A DNA stretch of 64,000 bases from Agrobacterium tumefaciens (GTDB taxonomy: Bacteria > Pseudomonadota > Alphaproteobacteria > Rhizobiales > Rhizobiaceae), in assembly GCF_013318015.2 (NCBI RefSeq), contig NZ_CP115842.1:1859001-1923000 (forward strand). The letters are read 5' to 3'. The first letter of the stretch is position 1, and each line of letters starts with the position of its first letter. The notes beneath the pieces are model-generated. The model made no database searches. It saw nothing but the letters and a program-made list of their open reading frames with translations, and was not told where the DNA came from. This document shows, one piece after another, positions 35,533 to 44,780 of the stretch. Position numbers and translations under genes: made by a program.

Positions 35533-36636
35533 ATGAGCTTCCCACAGATAAAACTTCCCGCAAGGCCGCTCAGTTTGAAGCGCGGTGTCATTTCGGTACC
35601 GGCGGCTTATTATTTTTCCATTCCCGTGCTGCTGGTGATTACAGTGGTCCTGCTCGTGGCCGAAGGCCCGGGTGTGTTGCGCGACTATCAGATCAGCCGC
35701 GACCCGCTGGAGATCGAAAGCGGCGATATCAACGGCAGTTGCAAGACCCGCAAGGCGATCTTCACGAATTGCGAAGCGGAGCTTTCCTACGACCATGGCG
35801 GTGTGAGCTACAAGAAGGATGTCGAGGTCATGTTCGTCGATTTCCATTCAGGTGACTATGAAACTGGTCTGGTCATTTCGGCGAAGAATCCCGAACTTGC
35901 AACGATTTCACTTGGCCTCGATATGCTCTGGAACCGGATCATAACCCTGGGCGTGTTTGTTGCCCTGCTCGGTTTCGGCTGTTTCGCACTGCTGCTTACA
36001 CTTATCCGCACCTTGCGGGCTCGTCTGCGTCTGCGGCACCCGGCGCCATTGACTGTTATTCCGGTGGCGCTGACGGCGGTCGCCGAAAAACGCAGCCGTC
36101 TCTTCGTGACCTATGCCGATACGGTCAGGGAAGGGAAGACGAAGAGGCAATCCTTTACCTACCTGGAGAGAGGGCGAATCCCGGTCGTCGTCGGCCACAC
36201 CGGCAAACACGATGTCGCACTGGCGGTCTGGCACGGTGAAACCCCGCTGCCCGTTCTGCTTGACGATCAGCTGGAGCGAATTGACCTATCGGAACAGGAA
36301 AGAGCGGAAGCACTTGCTTCGCTCGAACCGGTGCTTGCGAACCGTGGGCAGGAGGGTGTACCCGCCCCCGGCGCGGCGGTGACAAAAGCCCCGAGCCTTG
36401 CGCGACGGCTGGCAACGTTCGTTGCAATTGTCGCCTTTATCGTCGTTGCAACCTTGGGGTACTGGCTGTGGTACGTCACCAGCGCGCCTTCGCAATTCAA
36501 CTCTCCGGGCATGGACCTCAACAACATGATGCCCGCGGCGCTCAACGAGTGGGGCTGCGCGCGTCTGCAGGAGCGTTTTGCTGATGGTCCGGCACCTTTC
36601 GGTTGTGCCGGGGACGATTTTCGAAGCTGGAAATAA
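35533..36636 (+). CDS. Membrane protein of unknown function
   Basis: No family recognised. The 367 residues show three likely transmembrane segments: about 22-46 (SVPAAYYFSIPVLLVITVVL), 130-160 (WNRIITLGVFVALLGFGCFA) and 295-318 (LATFVAIVAFIVVATLGYWL). The region between TM1 and TM2 contains a CKTRKAIFTNC pair and the C-terminal tail a second pair (GCARLQERF...FGC). Both Cys pairs would face the same side if the topology is simple, suggesting periplasmic disulfides. A basic ~130-residue loop sits between TM2 and TM3. It stands alone, with ordinary codon use. The function is unknown. Confidence 0.7.
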   Translation: MSFPQIKLPARPLSLKRGVISVPAAYYFSIPVLLVITVVLLVAEGPGVLRDYQISRDPLEIESGDINGSCKTRKAIFTNCEAELSYDHGGVSYKKDVEVMFVDFHSGDYETGLVISAKNPELATISLGLDMLWNRIITLGVFVALLGFGCFALLLTLIRTLRARLRLRHPAPLTVIPVALTAVAEKRSRLFVTYADTVREGKTKRQSFTYLERGRIPVVVGHTGKHDVALAVWHGETPLPVLLDDQLERIDLSEQERAEALASLEPVLANRGQEGVPAPGAAVTKAPSLARRLATFVAIVAFIVVATLGYWLWYVTSAPSQFNSPGMDLNNMMPAALNEWGCARLQERFADGPAPFGCAGDDFRSWK

Positions 36637-36821
36637 AGGCTTTCCCTCTTGGCGTATATTGGGCCGGTCGCAAGAGCTTGATGGGCTGGCGCGTCGGCCC
36701 GGCGTCTCCTGGCTCATTGTCGGTGAGATCGATCAATTATCCAAAGTTGCATTAGAGATTTATAAATAAACCAACTCCATAGTGCGATCGTGGGCGGTTC
36801 TCGAGGCTGGGAGAGTGCATC

Positions 36822-39161
36822 ATGTTCACGGTTCTGGAATGCGTTGCGGTACAACACGATCATGCGATCGTGCAGCTTGCAGCGGTTATTTGCCTGCTTG
36901 GCATGCATGCTTTCTTCCATTTGTTGTTGCGTGCGGAAGAAAGCCCGGCTGGCCGCAAGCCTTACTGGGTGCTGGTTGCCGCCTTTGCAGCGGGGCTCAG
37001 CGTCTGGGCCACGCATTTCGTTGCCATGCTTGCTTATAAGGGTTCAGTCCCGATCGGCTTTGATTTCCAGTTCACGGCGCTGTCGGCGGTTCTGGCCGTT
37101 CTGGGGTTCTGGCTGGCGCTTAGGGCGCGCTCGCAGGCGAGCTACAGTCCCGTTATCGTCGGAACGCTGGTTACCCTTTCGGTTGCCGTCATGCATTTCG
37201 TCGGCATGGCGGGCATGGATGTGGCCGCTACGATCAGCTATCGCTGGGGCCCCGTTTTGGGCGGCTTTGCCGTTGCCTGGGTATTTTTTCTGCTGGCCTT
37301 TTTCCTGTTCCTTCGTTCCGCCGCATGGAAACGCATCGTCATTCCGGCCGGATGTTCGATCGTGGCAATCTGCGCTTTGCATTTCACCGCCATGTCGGCC
37401 ACGATCCTGTCGCCGGATCCGTCCGTCGCTGGCCCGGATCCCGACAATCTCGCCAGAGTGATCATGATTGCTGCCGTTTCGGGCGTGACTTTCCTGGTCC
37501 TCGCAGCCACTGCCACCGCCGCTCTCGTTGACCGTTACCTTGTCGATCTCAAGGGGCTTGTGGATGCGACGCTGGATGGTCTTGCCGTGGTCCGTGATGG
37601 CCGCATTGTTGAGCTGAATACCCGTTTTGCCGGGCTTGTCGGCAGCGATGAGGCATCGCTGATGGGTAAAAATCCCGATGATCTCTTCAAGGCCATGGAC
37701 GGACAGCCCACCTATCTGCCGCGCCTCGCGCCGGTTGAGGCAATCCGCGAACGCACCGACCGGCCGCAGGTGTTCGAGCTTGCCGTGCGCACCATCGAGT
37801 ATCGCGGCCATCCTTGCGAAGTGCTGGCCATTCGCGACCTGACGGAAAAGCGGGAGGCGCAAAGAGAGATCGAATATCTGGCCCGCCACGATGTGCTGAC
37901 CGGCCTTTCGAACCGCACCATGTTCCAGACGCGGCTGCACCAGCAGATCGAACATTGCGACGCGGAGGATGAGTTTGCCTTGCTGGCGCTCGATCTCGAC
38001 CGGTTCAAGGCGGTCAACGACATTTTCGGCCATGCCGAGGGCGACCGGGTGCTGAAAAAAGTTGCGACCATCCTCGATGAATGCGCAAGGCCGGGAGATA
38101 TCGTCGCCCGTCTTGGCGGCGATGAATTCGTTATCCTGACTGCCCGGCACACCAAATCGGAGGAGGCACGTCTGCTTGCCGAGACAATCCTTGCCATGTT
38201 CGGGTTGAAAATGAATGCGGCCAACGACCCGACCGCTGTCGGCGTCAGCATCGGCATCGCCGTCTTTCCGCGGGACGGGAACAGCAACGAAAGCATCTTG
38301 CACGCCGCTGATCTGGCGCTCTACCGCGCCAAGATGGGTGGGCGCGGAATATTGTCCTTTTATGATCCCCTGATGGATCAGGAGGCCCGCGAGCGCCGCC
38401 AGCTCGAAACTGATCTGCGGCTCGCCATCAACCGCAACGAATTGGTGTTGAACTATCAACCTGTCCTTTCCGTCGAATGTGGTCAGGTCGTCGGTTATGA
38501 GGCGCTGGTACGCTGGCAGCATCCGACACGGGGTGTCGTACCTCCGGATGTCTTCATTCCGATTGCAGAGGAAAGCGGGATCATCATCTCGCTCGGCGAA
38601 TGGGTGCTGCGCGAGGCCTGCCGCCAGGCGAGCACCTGGGCGCCGCACCTCAAAATCGCAGTCAATGTTTCACCATTGCAGTTTTCGCTCGCAAATCTCG
38701 GCCATGTCGTCTGCACGGTCCTCATGCAGTCCGGCCTTTCGCCGAACCGGCTGGAACTCGAGATCACCGAAGCCGCGTTGCTGAAGGACCGCAAGGCGAC
38801 GCTGATCATCCTCAACCAGTTGAAGGCGCTGGGTGTGGCCATCGTCATGGATGATTTCGGCACCGGCTATTCATCGCTCAGCAACTTGCAGAGCTTCCCC
38901 TTCGACAAGATCAAGATCGACCGCAGCTTCATCGCCGCCATGAGCGAGGATGATAATGCCCGCGCCATCGTGCGCGCGGTGATCGGCCTCGGTCGCAGCC
39001 TCGATCTGCCAGTGACGGCGGAGGGTATCGAAACCGACGCGCAATATCGCATGGTTGTCGATGAAGGTTGCGCGCAGGCGCAGGGTTATCTCTTCGGCAG
39101 GCCGGATGTGGCTCCTGCCGCGGCGGCAAGCACTGGCAAGCGGAAGAAACATTCCGTCTGA
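36822..39161 (+). CDS. MHYT-PAS-GGDEF-EAL cyclic-di-GMP protein
   Basis: A 779-residue membrane-bound signalling protein. The N-terminal MHYT domain (~1-235) has WATHFVAM, MHFVGM and LHFTAM repeats in its helices; this domain is proposed to bind copper and sense a gas or redox state. A PAS-like region follows (~245-345), then GGDEF (~350-510) with intact RLGGDEFVIL, then EAL (~525-770) with intact YEALVRW, DDFGTGYSSL and EGIET. Both catalytic signatures look complete, so it could make and degrade cyclic-di-GMP, with the net activity unknown. It starts at ATG 36822 and is monocistronic. Confidence 0.95.
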   Translation: MFTVLECVAVQHDHAIVQLAAVICLLGMHAFFHLLLRAEESPAGRKPYWVLVAAFAAGLSVWATHFVAMLAYKGSVPIGFDFQFTALSAVLAVLGFWLALRARSQASYSPVIVGTLVTLSVAVMHFVGMAGMDVAATISYRWGPVLGGFAVAWVFFLLAFFLFLRSAAWKRIVIPAGCSIVAICALHFTAMSATILSPDPSVAGPDPDNLARVIMIAAVSGVTFLVLAATATAALVDRYLVDLKGLVDATLDGLAVVRDGRIVELNTRFAGLVGSDEASLMGKNPDDLFKAMDGQPTYLPRLAPVEAIRERTDRPQVFELAVRTIEYRGHPCEVLAIRDLTEKREAQREIEYLARHDVLTGLSNRTMFQTRLHQQIEHCDAEDEFALLALDLDRFKAVNDIFGHAEGDRVLKKVATILDECARPGDIVARLGGDEFVILTARHTKSEEARLLAETILAMFGLKMNAANDPTAVGVSIGIAVFPRDGNSNESILHAADLALYRAKMGGRGILSFYDPLMDQEARERRQLETDLRLAINRNELVLNYQPVLSVECGQVVGYEALVRWQHPTRGVVPPDVFIPIAEESGIIISLGEWVLREACRQASTWAPHLKIAVNVSPLQFSLANLGHVVCTVLMQSGLSPNRLELEITEAALLKDRKATLIILNQLKALGVAIVMDDFGTGYSSLSNLQSFPFDKIKIDRSFIAAMSEDDNARAIVRAVIGLGRSLDLPVTAEGIETDAQYRMVVDEGCAQAQGYLFGRPDVAPAAAASTGKRKKHSV

Positions 39162-39367
39162 AAGAGGAGTGCGGCGGCGTGATGCCGTCGTAATTCCATT
39201 CTCCTACGCCAATGGAACGAGAGCGAACGCAGATCGTTAGGATTGTGTGTGGTGCGTCCGTGTCGCCACCGCCGCAGCCGGCGGCAGACGACAGCCCTGA
39301 CCTTCCGATGATGAATTCGCTGGTCATGAGACGCACCAAGGATGGAATCTATCTCTGGGAGAAACCA

Positions 39368-40261
39368 ATGACAGACCGCCTTGAGCCGCAGGACCCGCGC
39401 AACCAGTATCCGCGCCCGCCCTTTTCAACGCCGACTCAGGAAATGCCGGGGCTGGTCACGAACATGATGCCTTTCCCTGATCATGGTGAAAAGACCTATC
39501 GCGGCAGCGGCAAGCTTGCCGGGCGCAAGGCGCTCATAACCGGCGGTGATTCCGGCATCGGTCGCGCCGTGGCAATCGCCTTTGCGCGAGAGGGTGCAGA
39601 TATCGCGATATCCTATCTGCCGGAGGAAGAATCGGACGCCGAAGAGGTGGTAGCACTTATCGAAGCGGAAGGCCGCGTTGCGGTCGCCTTACCCGGAGAT
39701 ATTACCGATGAGGCATGGTGCCGCCAACTGGTTGAAAAAGCGTTAGGTGATCTCAACGGCCTCGATATTCTGGTGATCAATGCCGCAAGACAACAATATC
39801 GCGAGGGTATCGCCGAGCTGTCGACTGAAGATTTCGACCGCACGATGAAGACCAATCTCTACGCGCTGCACTGGATTGCGCAGGCCGCCGTCCCTTATCT
39901 GCAGCGCGGATCGTCGGTAATCACCACCGCATCTATACAGGCCTATGAGCCGTCTCCCATTCTTCTTGATTATGCCACTACGAAAGCCGGCATCGTTGCC
40001 TATACGAAAGCGCTCGCCAAACAGCTTATCGAAAAGGGCGTTCGGGCAAATGTCGTCGCGCCTGGTCCGTTCTGGACGGTTTTGCAGCCAAGCGGCGGGC
40101 AGCCGGACGAAAAGGTCAGGAATTTCGGTAAGGACAGCGATTTTGGCCGTCCAGGCCAGCCTGTGGAACTGGCACCGGTCTATGTGCTGCTGGCTTCGCA
40201 GGATGGCAGCTTCATCAATGGCGAGGTCTATGGTGTGACCGGAGGCCGGGGCATTGCCTGA
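39368..40261 (+). CDS. Short-chain dehydrogenase/reductase (general-stress type)
   Basis: A 297-residue classical SDR with an N-terminal extension (QNQYPRPPF-like region NQYPRPPFSTPTQEMPGL) typical of the YdaD/YhdF group. It has the cofactor loop ALITGGDSGIGRAVAIAFA, NAARQQY in place of NNAG, and the active site SIQAYEPSPILLDYATTKAG (S-Y-K). ATG 39368 is preceded by GGGAGAAA; the longer in-frame start gives a non-homologous leader. It lies just upstream of the NHEJ genes, which could make it part of a desiccation/stress block. The substrate is unknown. Confidence 0.88.
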   Translation: MTDRLEPQDPRNQYPRPPFSTPTQEMPGLVTNMMPFPDHGEKTYRGSGKLAGRKALITGGDSGIGRAVAIAFAREGADIAISYLPEEESDAEEVVALIEAEGRVAVALPGDITDEAWCRQLVEKALGDLNGLDILVINAARQQYREGIAELSTEDFDRTMKTNLYALHWIAQAAVPYLQRGSSVITTASIQAYEPSPILLDYATTKAGIVAYTKALAKQLIEKGVRANVVAPGPFWTVLQPSGGQPDEKVRNFGKDSDFGRPGQPVELAPVYVLLASQDGSFINGEVYGVTGGRGIA

Positions 40262-40280
40262 TCGGCTTTGAGGACTTGAC

Positions 40281-40565
40281 ATGAAACGACAGACAGAACG
40301 TTCAGACAGAGATGTGAAGCCCTTCGATGTCCGCGACCGGCTGATACTGGCGCTTTATGCGCAGCTGAAGGCCGAGCGGCAAACGCGCGAGGCGATGGAA
40401 AGGGTCATCCGCAATGGCGGGCTTTCGCCAGAGGTGCTGGAGGCAATGGCATCCGACCCTGTGCCGGTGTTGGCGGAGGCGGACGTTCCCGCTATCGAGC
40501 GTATCCTTGCTGCGGACCGGGGCAGAGGCCAATCCTCTCAAGACGACCATGGGCGGCGATCATGA
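40281..40565 (+). CDS. Small protein of unknown function in the ku operon
   Basis: A 94-residue hydrophilic, likely helical protein. I recognise no domain. Its charged core is RLILALYAQLKAERQTREAM followed by ERVIRNGG. It starts 20 bp after the SDR gene and its TGA overlaps the ku ATG (ATGA), so translation is probably coupled to Ku. It may be an NHEJ accessory factor or a chance operon partner; nothing in the sequence decides. Confidence 0.6.
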   Translation: MKRQTERSDRDVKPFDVRDRLILALYAQLKAERQTREAMERVIRNGGLSPEVLEAMASDPVPVLAEADVPAIERILAADRGRGQSSQDDHGRRS

Positions 40566-41392
40566 ACCGAAGAGCGAGCTGGAAGGGTCATCTGACATTC
40601 GGCGATTTCAACTGTGAAATCGGTCTCTATTCCGCGCTCACTTCATCGGAAAAGATCTCCTTCAACATCGTCAACCGAAAGACCGGCCATCGCGTCGAAC
40701 GGCAATATGTCGATAGCGATACCGGCGACGCTGTCGACCGCGAGGATCAGGTCAAGGGATATGAACTCGACAATGGCGACCATATCGTCATCGAGGGAGA
40801 TGAGATCGCAACGTTGATGCCAGAAAACGACAAGGTCATCCGCATCAGGCATTTTCTGAGCCACGACGAGATCGACAAGCTCTATTTCGATAAATCCTAT
40901 TATCTGGCGCCGACGCAGGAAGGTGGCGAAGAGGCTTTGACGCTGCTGGCAAAAGCCATGGACGACGAGAAGGTCTCGGCACTTGGGGAAGCGGTACTCT
41001 TTCGCCGAAACCGCGTGCTGTTGATCCGTCCAAGCGGCAAGGCGCTCGTGGCGACGACCTTGAATTTCGGCTACGAGGTTCGCTCGCAAACCACCGTTTT
41101 CAAGTCCATTCCCGATATTCAGTTCGATGAAGAGATGCTTGAACTCGCCGGTCACATCATCGGGAAACGGGCAGGCACATTCGATCCGGCGGAATATACC
41201 GATCGTTACAATGATGCGCTGGCGGAACTGGTGAAGGCGAAGATCGAGGGCAGGGAAATCAGCAAACAGCCGCCGCGCAAGCAAGATAACATCATCGACT
41301 TGAAGGAGGCTTTGCGCCGCAGCGCCGGTGACGGCGACAGCGGAAAATCTACCGCTAGTGCGGGGCGCAAATCCTCCCGGAAAGCGAGCTGA
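40562..41392 (+). CDS. ku: Ku-family non-homologous end-joining protein (first copy)
   Basis: A 276-residue bacterial Ku, which encircles DNA ends as a homodimer and recruits LigD. It has ASWKGHLTFGDFNCEIGLYSA at the N-terminus, the core FNIVNRKTGHRVERQYV (usual for rhizobial Ku) and the bridge region DEIDKLYFDKSYYL. The C-terminal tail contains DNIIDLKEALRRS (41285-41323) and then a basic Ser/Lys-rich end. It overlaps the small upstream gene by 4 bp and is followed after 3 bp by ligD. Confidence 0.94.
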   Translation: MNRRASWKGHLTFGDFNCEIGLYSALTSSEKISFNIVNRKTGHRVERQYVDSDTGDAVDREDQVKGYELDNGDHIVIEGDEIATLMPENDKVIRIRHFLSHDEIDKLYFDKSYYLAPTQEGGEEALTLLAKAMDDEKVSALGEAVLFRRNRVLLIRPSGKALVATTLNFGYEVRSQTTVFKSIPDIQFDEEMLELAGHIIGKRAGTFDPAEYTDRYNDALAELVKAKIEGREISKQPPRKQDNIIDLKEALRRSAGDGDSGKSTASAGRKSSRKAS

Positions 41393-41395
41393 TCC

Positions 41396-43888
41396 ATGGG
41401 TTTGCAGAGCTATAACGCCAAGCGCAGTTTCGACAAGACGCCGGAGCCGAAGGGCGACAAGGTCGATGCGCAGGGATCGAGTTTCGTCATACAGAAGCAC
41501 GATGCCCGCCGACTGCATTACGATTTCCGGCTGGAGATGGACGGCGTCCTTAAAAGCTGGGCGGTAACCCGCGGGCCGAGCCTTGACCCGGAGGACAAGC
41601 GCCTTGCGGTGCATGTCGAGGACCACCCTCTAAGCTACGGCGACTTCGAAGGCGTAATCCCGAAAGGTCAATATGGCGGCGGCACCGTGATTGTTTGGGA
41701 TCGTGGTGTCTGGCGCGCGATTGGCGACGCCAAGAAAGGCTACCGCAAAGGCCATCTCGAATTCGAACTGGAGGGCGAAAAGCTTAAAGGCCGCTGGCAT
41801 CTTGTACGTATGCATGGAAAGCCCGGTGAAAGCCGTGAAAACTGGCTGCTGATCAAGGGCGACGACGAAGAGGCAAGGCATGATGGTGGCCCCGATATTC
41901 TGGAGGAGCGGCCGGAATCCGTGAAGACTGGCCGAAGTGTTGAAGAAGTTGCCGCCAAGCCGAAAGACACCTGGAATTCGAAGCCCGTATCGAAAAAGAG
42001 CGTTAGTTCTTCCTCGGGCAAAAAACAGGCGCATGCCCTGCCGAAAGGTGCCCGCAAACAGGCGCTGCCATCCTTCGTGCCGCCGGCACTTGCGACGCTG
42101 AAACCCAAGCCACCGGAAGGCTCCCGCTGGCTGCATGAGATCAAGTTCGACGGCTATCGCCTGCAGGTCCGTATCGACCACGGCAAACTCCAGCTTCTGA
42201 CCCGTAGCGGACTGTACTGGACCGAAAAGTTCGGCGATGCCGTGGCGGGAGCGCTCAAGTCGCTGCCGGCAGAAACACTGATGATCGACGGCGAAATCGT
42301 GGTGGAACGTGACAGCGGCGCCTCGGATTTCTCAGCCTTGCAACAGGACTTGAGCGAAGGGCGCAGCGACCGCTTCGTTTTTTATGCCTTCGATCTCCTG
42401 TATCTGGATGGCACGGATTTGCGCGGGGCAGCGCTGACCGATCGCAAGGCATTACTGGAAAAGCTTCTGCCCGCCAGCAACCCGCATCTTCGCTACAGCG
42501 AACATTTCGAGGAAAGCGGCGGGCTTGTTCTCGATCATGCCTGCCGCCTCAGCCTCGAGGGCGTCATCTCGAAGGTCAAGGACAGCAAATACGTCTCGGG
42601 CCGCAAGGGAAATTGGGTGAAATCCAAGTGCTCGATGCGGCAGGAGTTCGTCATCGGCGGCTACACGCTGTCATCCGCGTCGGACCATGCCATCGGCTCA
42701 CTGGCGCTCGGCGTTTATGAGGAAGGCAAGCTGCGTCATGTCGGCCGCGTCGGTACCGGCTATACCGCTGACATTGCCGAAATGCTGCTTGGCCGCCTGA
42801 AACCGCTCGGTATCGATGATAGTCCTTTCGGCGAAAAGCTCACGGCACTTGCGCGCCGCGACCTCTATTTCGTCAAGCCGGAACTGGTTGCAGAAGTGGA
42901 GTTTCGTGCCTGGTCCGGAGATGGCAATCTGCGCCATGCATCATTCCGCGGCTTGCGGGAAGACAAGCCGGCGGGCGAAATCGAACGCGAGGATAAAGCA
43001 GTGTCGGAACAAGGGACGCCGCAGTCAAAGATCAAGTTCACCCATCCGGAACGGCTTTATTGGCCGGACGATGGCGTGACCAAGGAAGGGCTTGCCGATT
43101 ATTACACGCAGGTCTGGCGCTATATGGCCCCCTTTGTCGTCAACCGGCCTCTGGCGCTGCTGCGTTGTCCTGAAGGGATCGATGGTCAGCGTTTTTTCCA
43201 GAAACACGCCTGGCGCGGTGTGAACAAGGCGATAGAACAGATCAAGGATCCGAAGGACAAGGGCGGGGAACCACTGATCAGGATTACGGATTTCGATGGC
43301 ATGATGGCCCTGGTCCAGTCCGCTGCGCTTGAAATTCACCCATGGGGGGCGACAACCGCGAACTGGGAAAAGCCTGACATGATCACCATGGATATAGACC
43401 CCGGCGAGGACGTGTCATGGCAGGATGTAATCGATGCGGCACTGGAACTGAAGCGGCGTTTCGAAGATGCCGGTCTGGCCGCTTTCGTGAAAACCTCCGG
43501 CGGCAAGGGGTTGCATGTCGTGACACCCTTGAAACCGGAAGCGGGATGGCCGGCCTTGAAGGCCTTTGCAAAGACCATGGCGGATGACATGGCCAAGGCG
43601 GAGCCGGAGAAATATCTTGCGGTGGCAACCAAAGCGAAACGCCAGGGCCGCATCTTCCTCGACTATCTGCGTAATGGCAGGGGCAATACGGCTGTTGCGC
43701 CCTATTCGACACGTGCCCGACCGGGAGCCGCCATTTCAGCGCCAATCGAATGGACGGAACTCTCAGATGAGATAGGTCCGGCACACTTCACGGTCAGCAA
43801 TATCGGCGCGCGCCTTTCTGCCCTGAAGAAGGATCCATGGGACGGCTTTTTCGCTGCCGCGCGACCCCTGCCGAAAAAGGCCCGATGA
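41396..43888 (+). CDS. ligD: ATP-dependent DNA ligase D (PE-Lig-Pol)
   Basis: An 830-residue multidomain repair ligase. The order is phosphoesterase (~1-155; QKHDARRLHYDFRLE and VHVEDHPL), ligase (~215-510; nucleotidyl Lys in HEIKFDGYRLQ, then IDGEIVVE) and polymerase/primase (~545-830; THPERLYWPDDGVTKEGLADYY, MDIDPGEDVSWQDV, VKTSGGKGLHVV). The Pol domain is C-terminal, the common proteobacterial order. A Ser/Lys linker (about 195-225) joins PE and Lig. It is cotranscribed with ku. A second ku faces it, ending 3 bp away. Confidence 0.95.
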   Translation: MGLQSYNAKRSFDKTPEPKGDKVDAQGSSFVIQKHDARRLHYDFRLEMDGVLKSWAVTRGPSLDPEDKRLAVHVEDHPLSYGDFEGVIPKGQYGGGTVIVWDRGVWRAIGDAKKGYRKGHLEFELEGEKLKGRWHLVRMHGKPGESRENWLLIKGDDEEARHDGGPDILEERPESVKTGRSVEEVAAKPKDTWNSKPVSKKSVSSSSGKKQAHALPKGARKQALPSFVPPALATLKPKPPEGSRWLHEIKFDGYRLQVRIDHGKLQLLTRSGLYWTEKFGDAVAGALKSLPAETLMIDGEIVVERDSGASDFSALQQDLSEGRSDRFVFYAFDLLYLDGTDLRGAALTDRKALLEKLLPASNPHLRYSEHFEESGGLVLDHACRLSLEGVISKVKDSKYVSGRKGNWVKSKCSMRQEFVIGGYTLSSASDHAIGSLALGVYEEGKLRHVGRVGTGYTADIAEMLLGRLKPLGIDDSPFGEKLTALARRDLYFVKPELVAEVEFRAWSGDGNLRHASFRGLREDKPAGEIEREDKAVSEQGTPQSKIKFTHPERLYWPDDGVTKEGLADYYTQVWRYMAPFVVNRPLALLRCPEGIDGQRFFQKHAWRGVNKAIEQIKDPKDKGGEPLIRITDFDGMMALVQSAALEIHPWGATTANWEKPDMITMDIDPGEDVSWQDVIDAALELKRRFEDAGLAAFVKTSGGKGLHVVTPLKPEAGWPALKAFAKTMADDMAKAEPEKYLAVATKAKRQGRIFLDYLRNGRGNTAVAPYSTRARPGAAISAPIEWTELSDEIGPAHFTVSNIGARLSALKKDPWDGFFAAARPLPKKAR

Positions 43889-43891
43889 GCG

Positions 43892-44683
43892 TCAGCCTTT
43901 CTTGTCCGAGGCAAGGCTTTTCTTCAAGGCATCCATGATGTTGATGACATTGCCGCCGGTCCGGGTTTTCGTGCCGGTCTTCTTTTCCGGGGAAGAGACG
44001 GTCTTGCTCTTGGTTTTTAGCAAAGCGCTGATCTTTTTCTGGATCGGATCCTGCACCAGCGCCGGTTTCCATCCCGTCATCTGTTTGCCGATGCGTTTTT
44101 CCATCGCGTCCAGCAGCGGCTTTTCGAATTTCATCTTCGGATCCAGCGCGTCGATGCTTTCGCGCACTTCCTCGCCATAGTGCAGGGTCCACAGAATGAT
44201 GCCCTTGCCTGACGGTTCCAGCAGAACCGCTCTTTCGCGGCGATAGAGAACAAGCCGCGCAATGCCGACAACGCCGTTTGCCCGCATGGCTTCCCGGATC
44301 ACGCTGAAGGCTTCTGTGCCGATCTTGTCTTCCGGGCGCAGGAAGTGCGGCCGGTCGTACCATATCCAGTCGATAGAACCTGTGGGTACGAAGGTCTGGA
44401 TGTCGATGGTGCGGGTGCTTTCGAGCGCGACCGCATCGATCTCGTCATCCTCCAGCAACACATAATCGTCTTCGGCGCGGGGAAACCCCTTTACCTGGTT
44501 CTTTGCGGCCACCGGCTTGTGGGTAACGCTGTCGACATAGCGGCTTTCGACGCGATTGCCGGTTTTGCGGTTGAGGACGTGGAAGCGGTATTTGTTGCTT
44601 TCGGTCGTGGCAGGAGTCAGCGAAACTGCGGCCGTCACCAGCGACAGCTTCAGATAGCCCTTCCAGAAAGCCTGCCGTGCCAT
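43892..44683 (-). CDS. Ku-family protein (second copy)
   Basis: A 263-residue Ku paralogue with ARQAFWKGYLKLSLVTAAVSL at the N-terminus and FHVLNRKTGNRVESRYVDS in the core. Its C-terminus has NVINIMDALKKS (43916-43951), closely matching the tail motif of the first Ku. ATG 44683 is chosen (MARQAF); a longer frame has an unrelated leader. It is convergent with ligD. Rhizobia often carry several Ku proteins, which may be used under different conditions or as heterodimers. Confidence 0.93.
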   Translation of the reverse strand: MARQAFWKGYLKLSLVTAAVSLTPATTESNKYRFHVLNRKTGNRVESRYVDSVTHKPVAAKNQVKGFPRAEDDYVLLEDDEIDAVALESTRTIDIQTFVPTGSIDWIWYDRPHFLRPEDKIGTEAFSVIREAMRANGVVGIARLVLYRRERAVLLEPSGKGIILWTLHYGEEVRESIDALDPKMKFEKPLLDAMEKRIGKQMTGWKPALVQDPIQKKISALLKTKSKTVSSPEKKTGTKTRTGGNVINIMDALKKSLASDKKG

Positions 44684-44780
44684 GATCCGCGATCCGCCTT
44701 GTCGCCTGTTGTCTCCCGGATCAACAACCACAGGGTGGCTTTTGTTCCGGGAGCTTTGGCAGAGAGGGCGGGTCTCTGTC

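Noticed and set aside
37044..38648. A 534-codon open frame opposite the MHYT-GGDEF-EAL gene
   Set aside because: It is antisense to a gene with complete, ordered domains. Its translation has no recognisable motifs and shows the low-complexity look of a shadow frame in GC-rich DNA.
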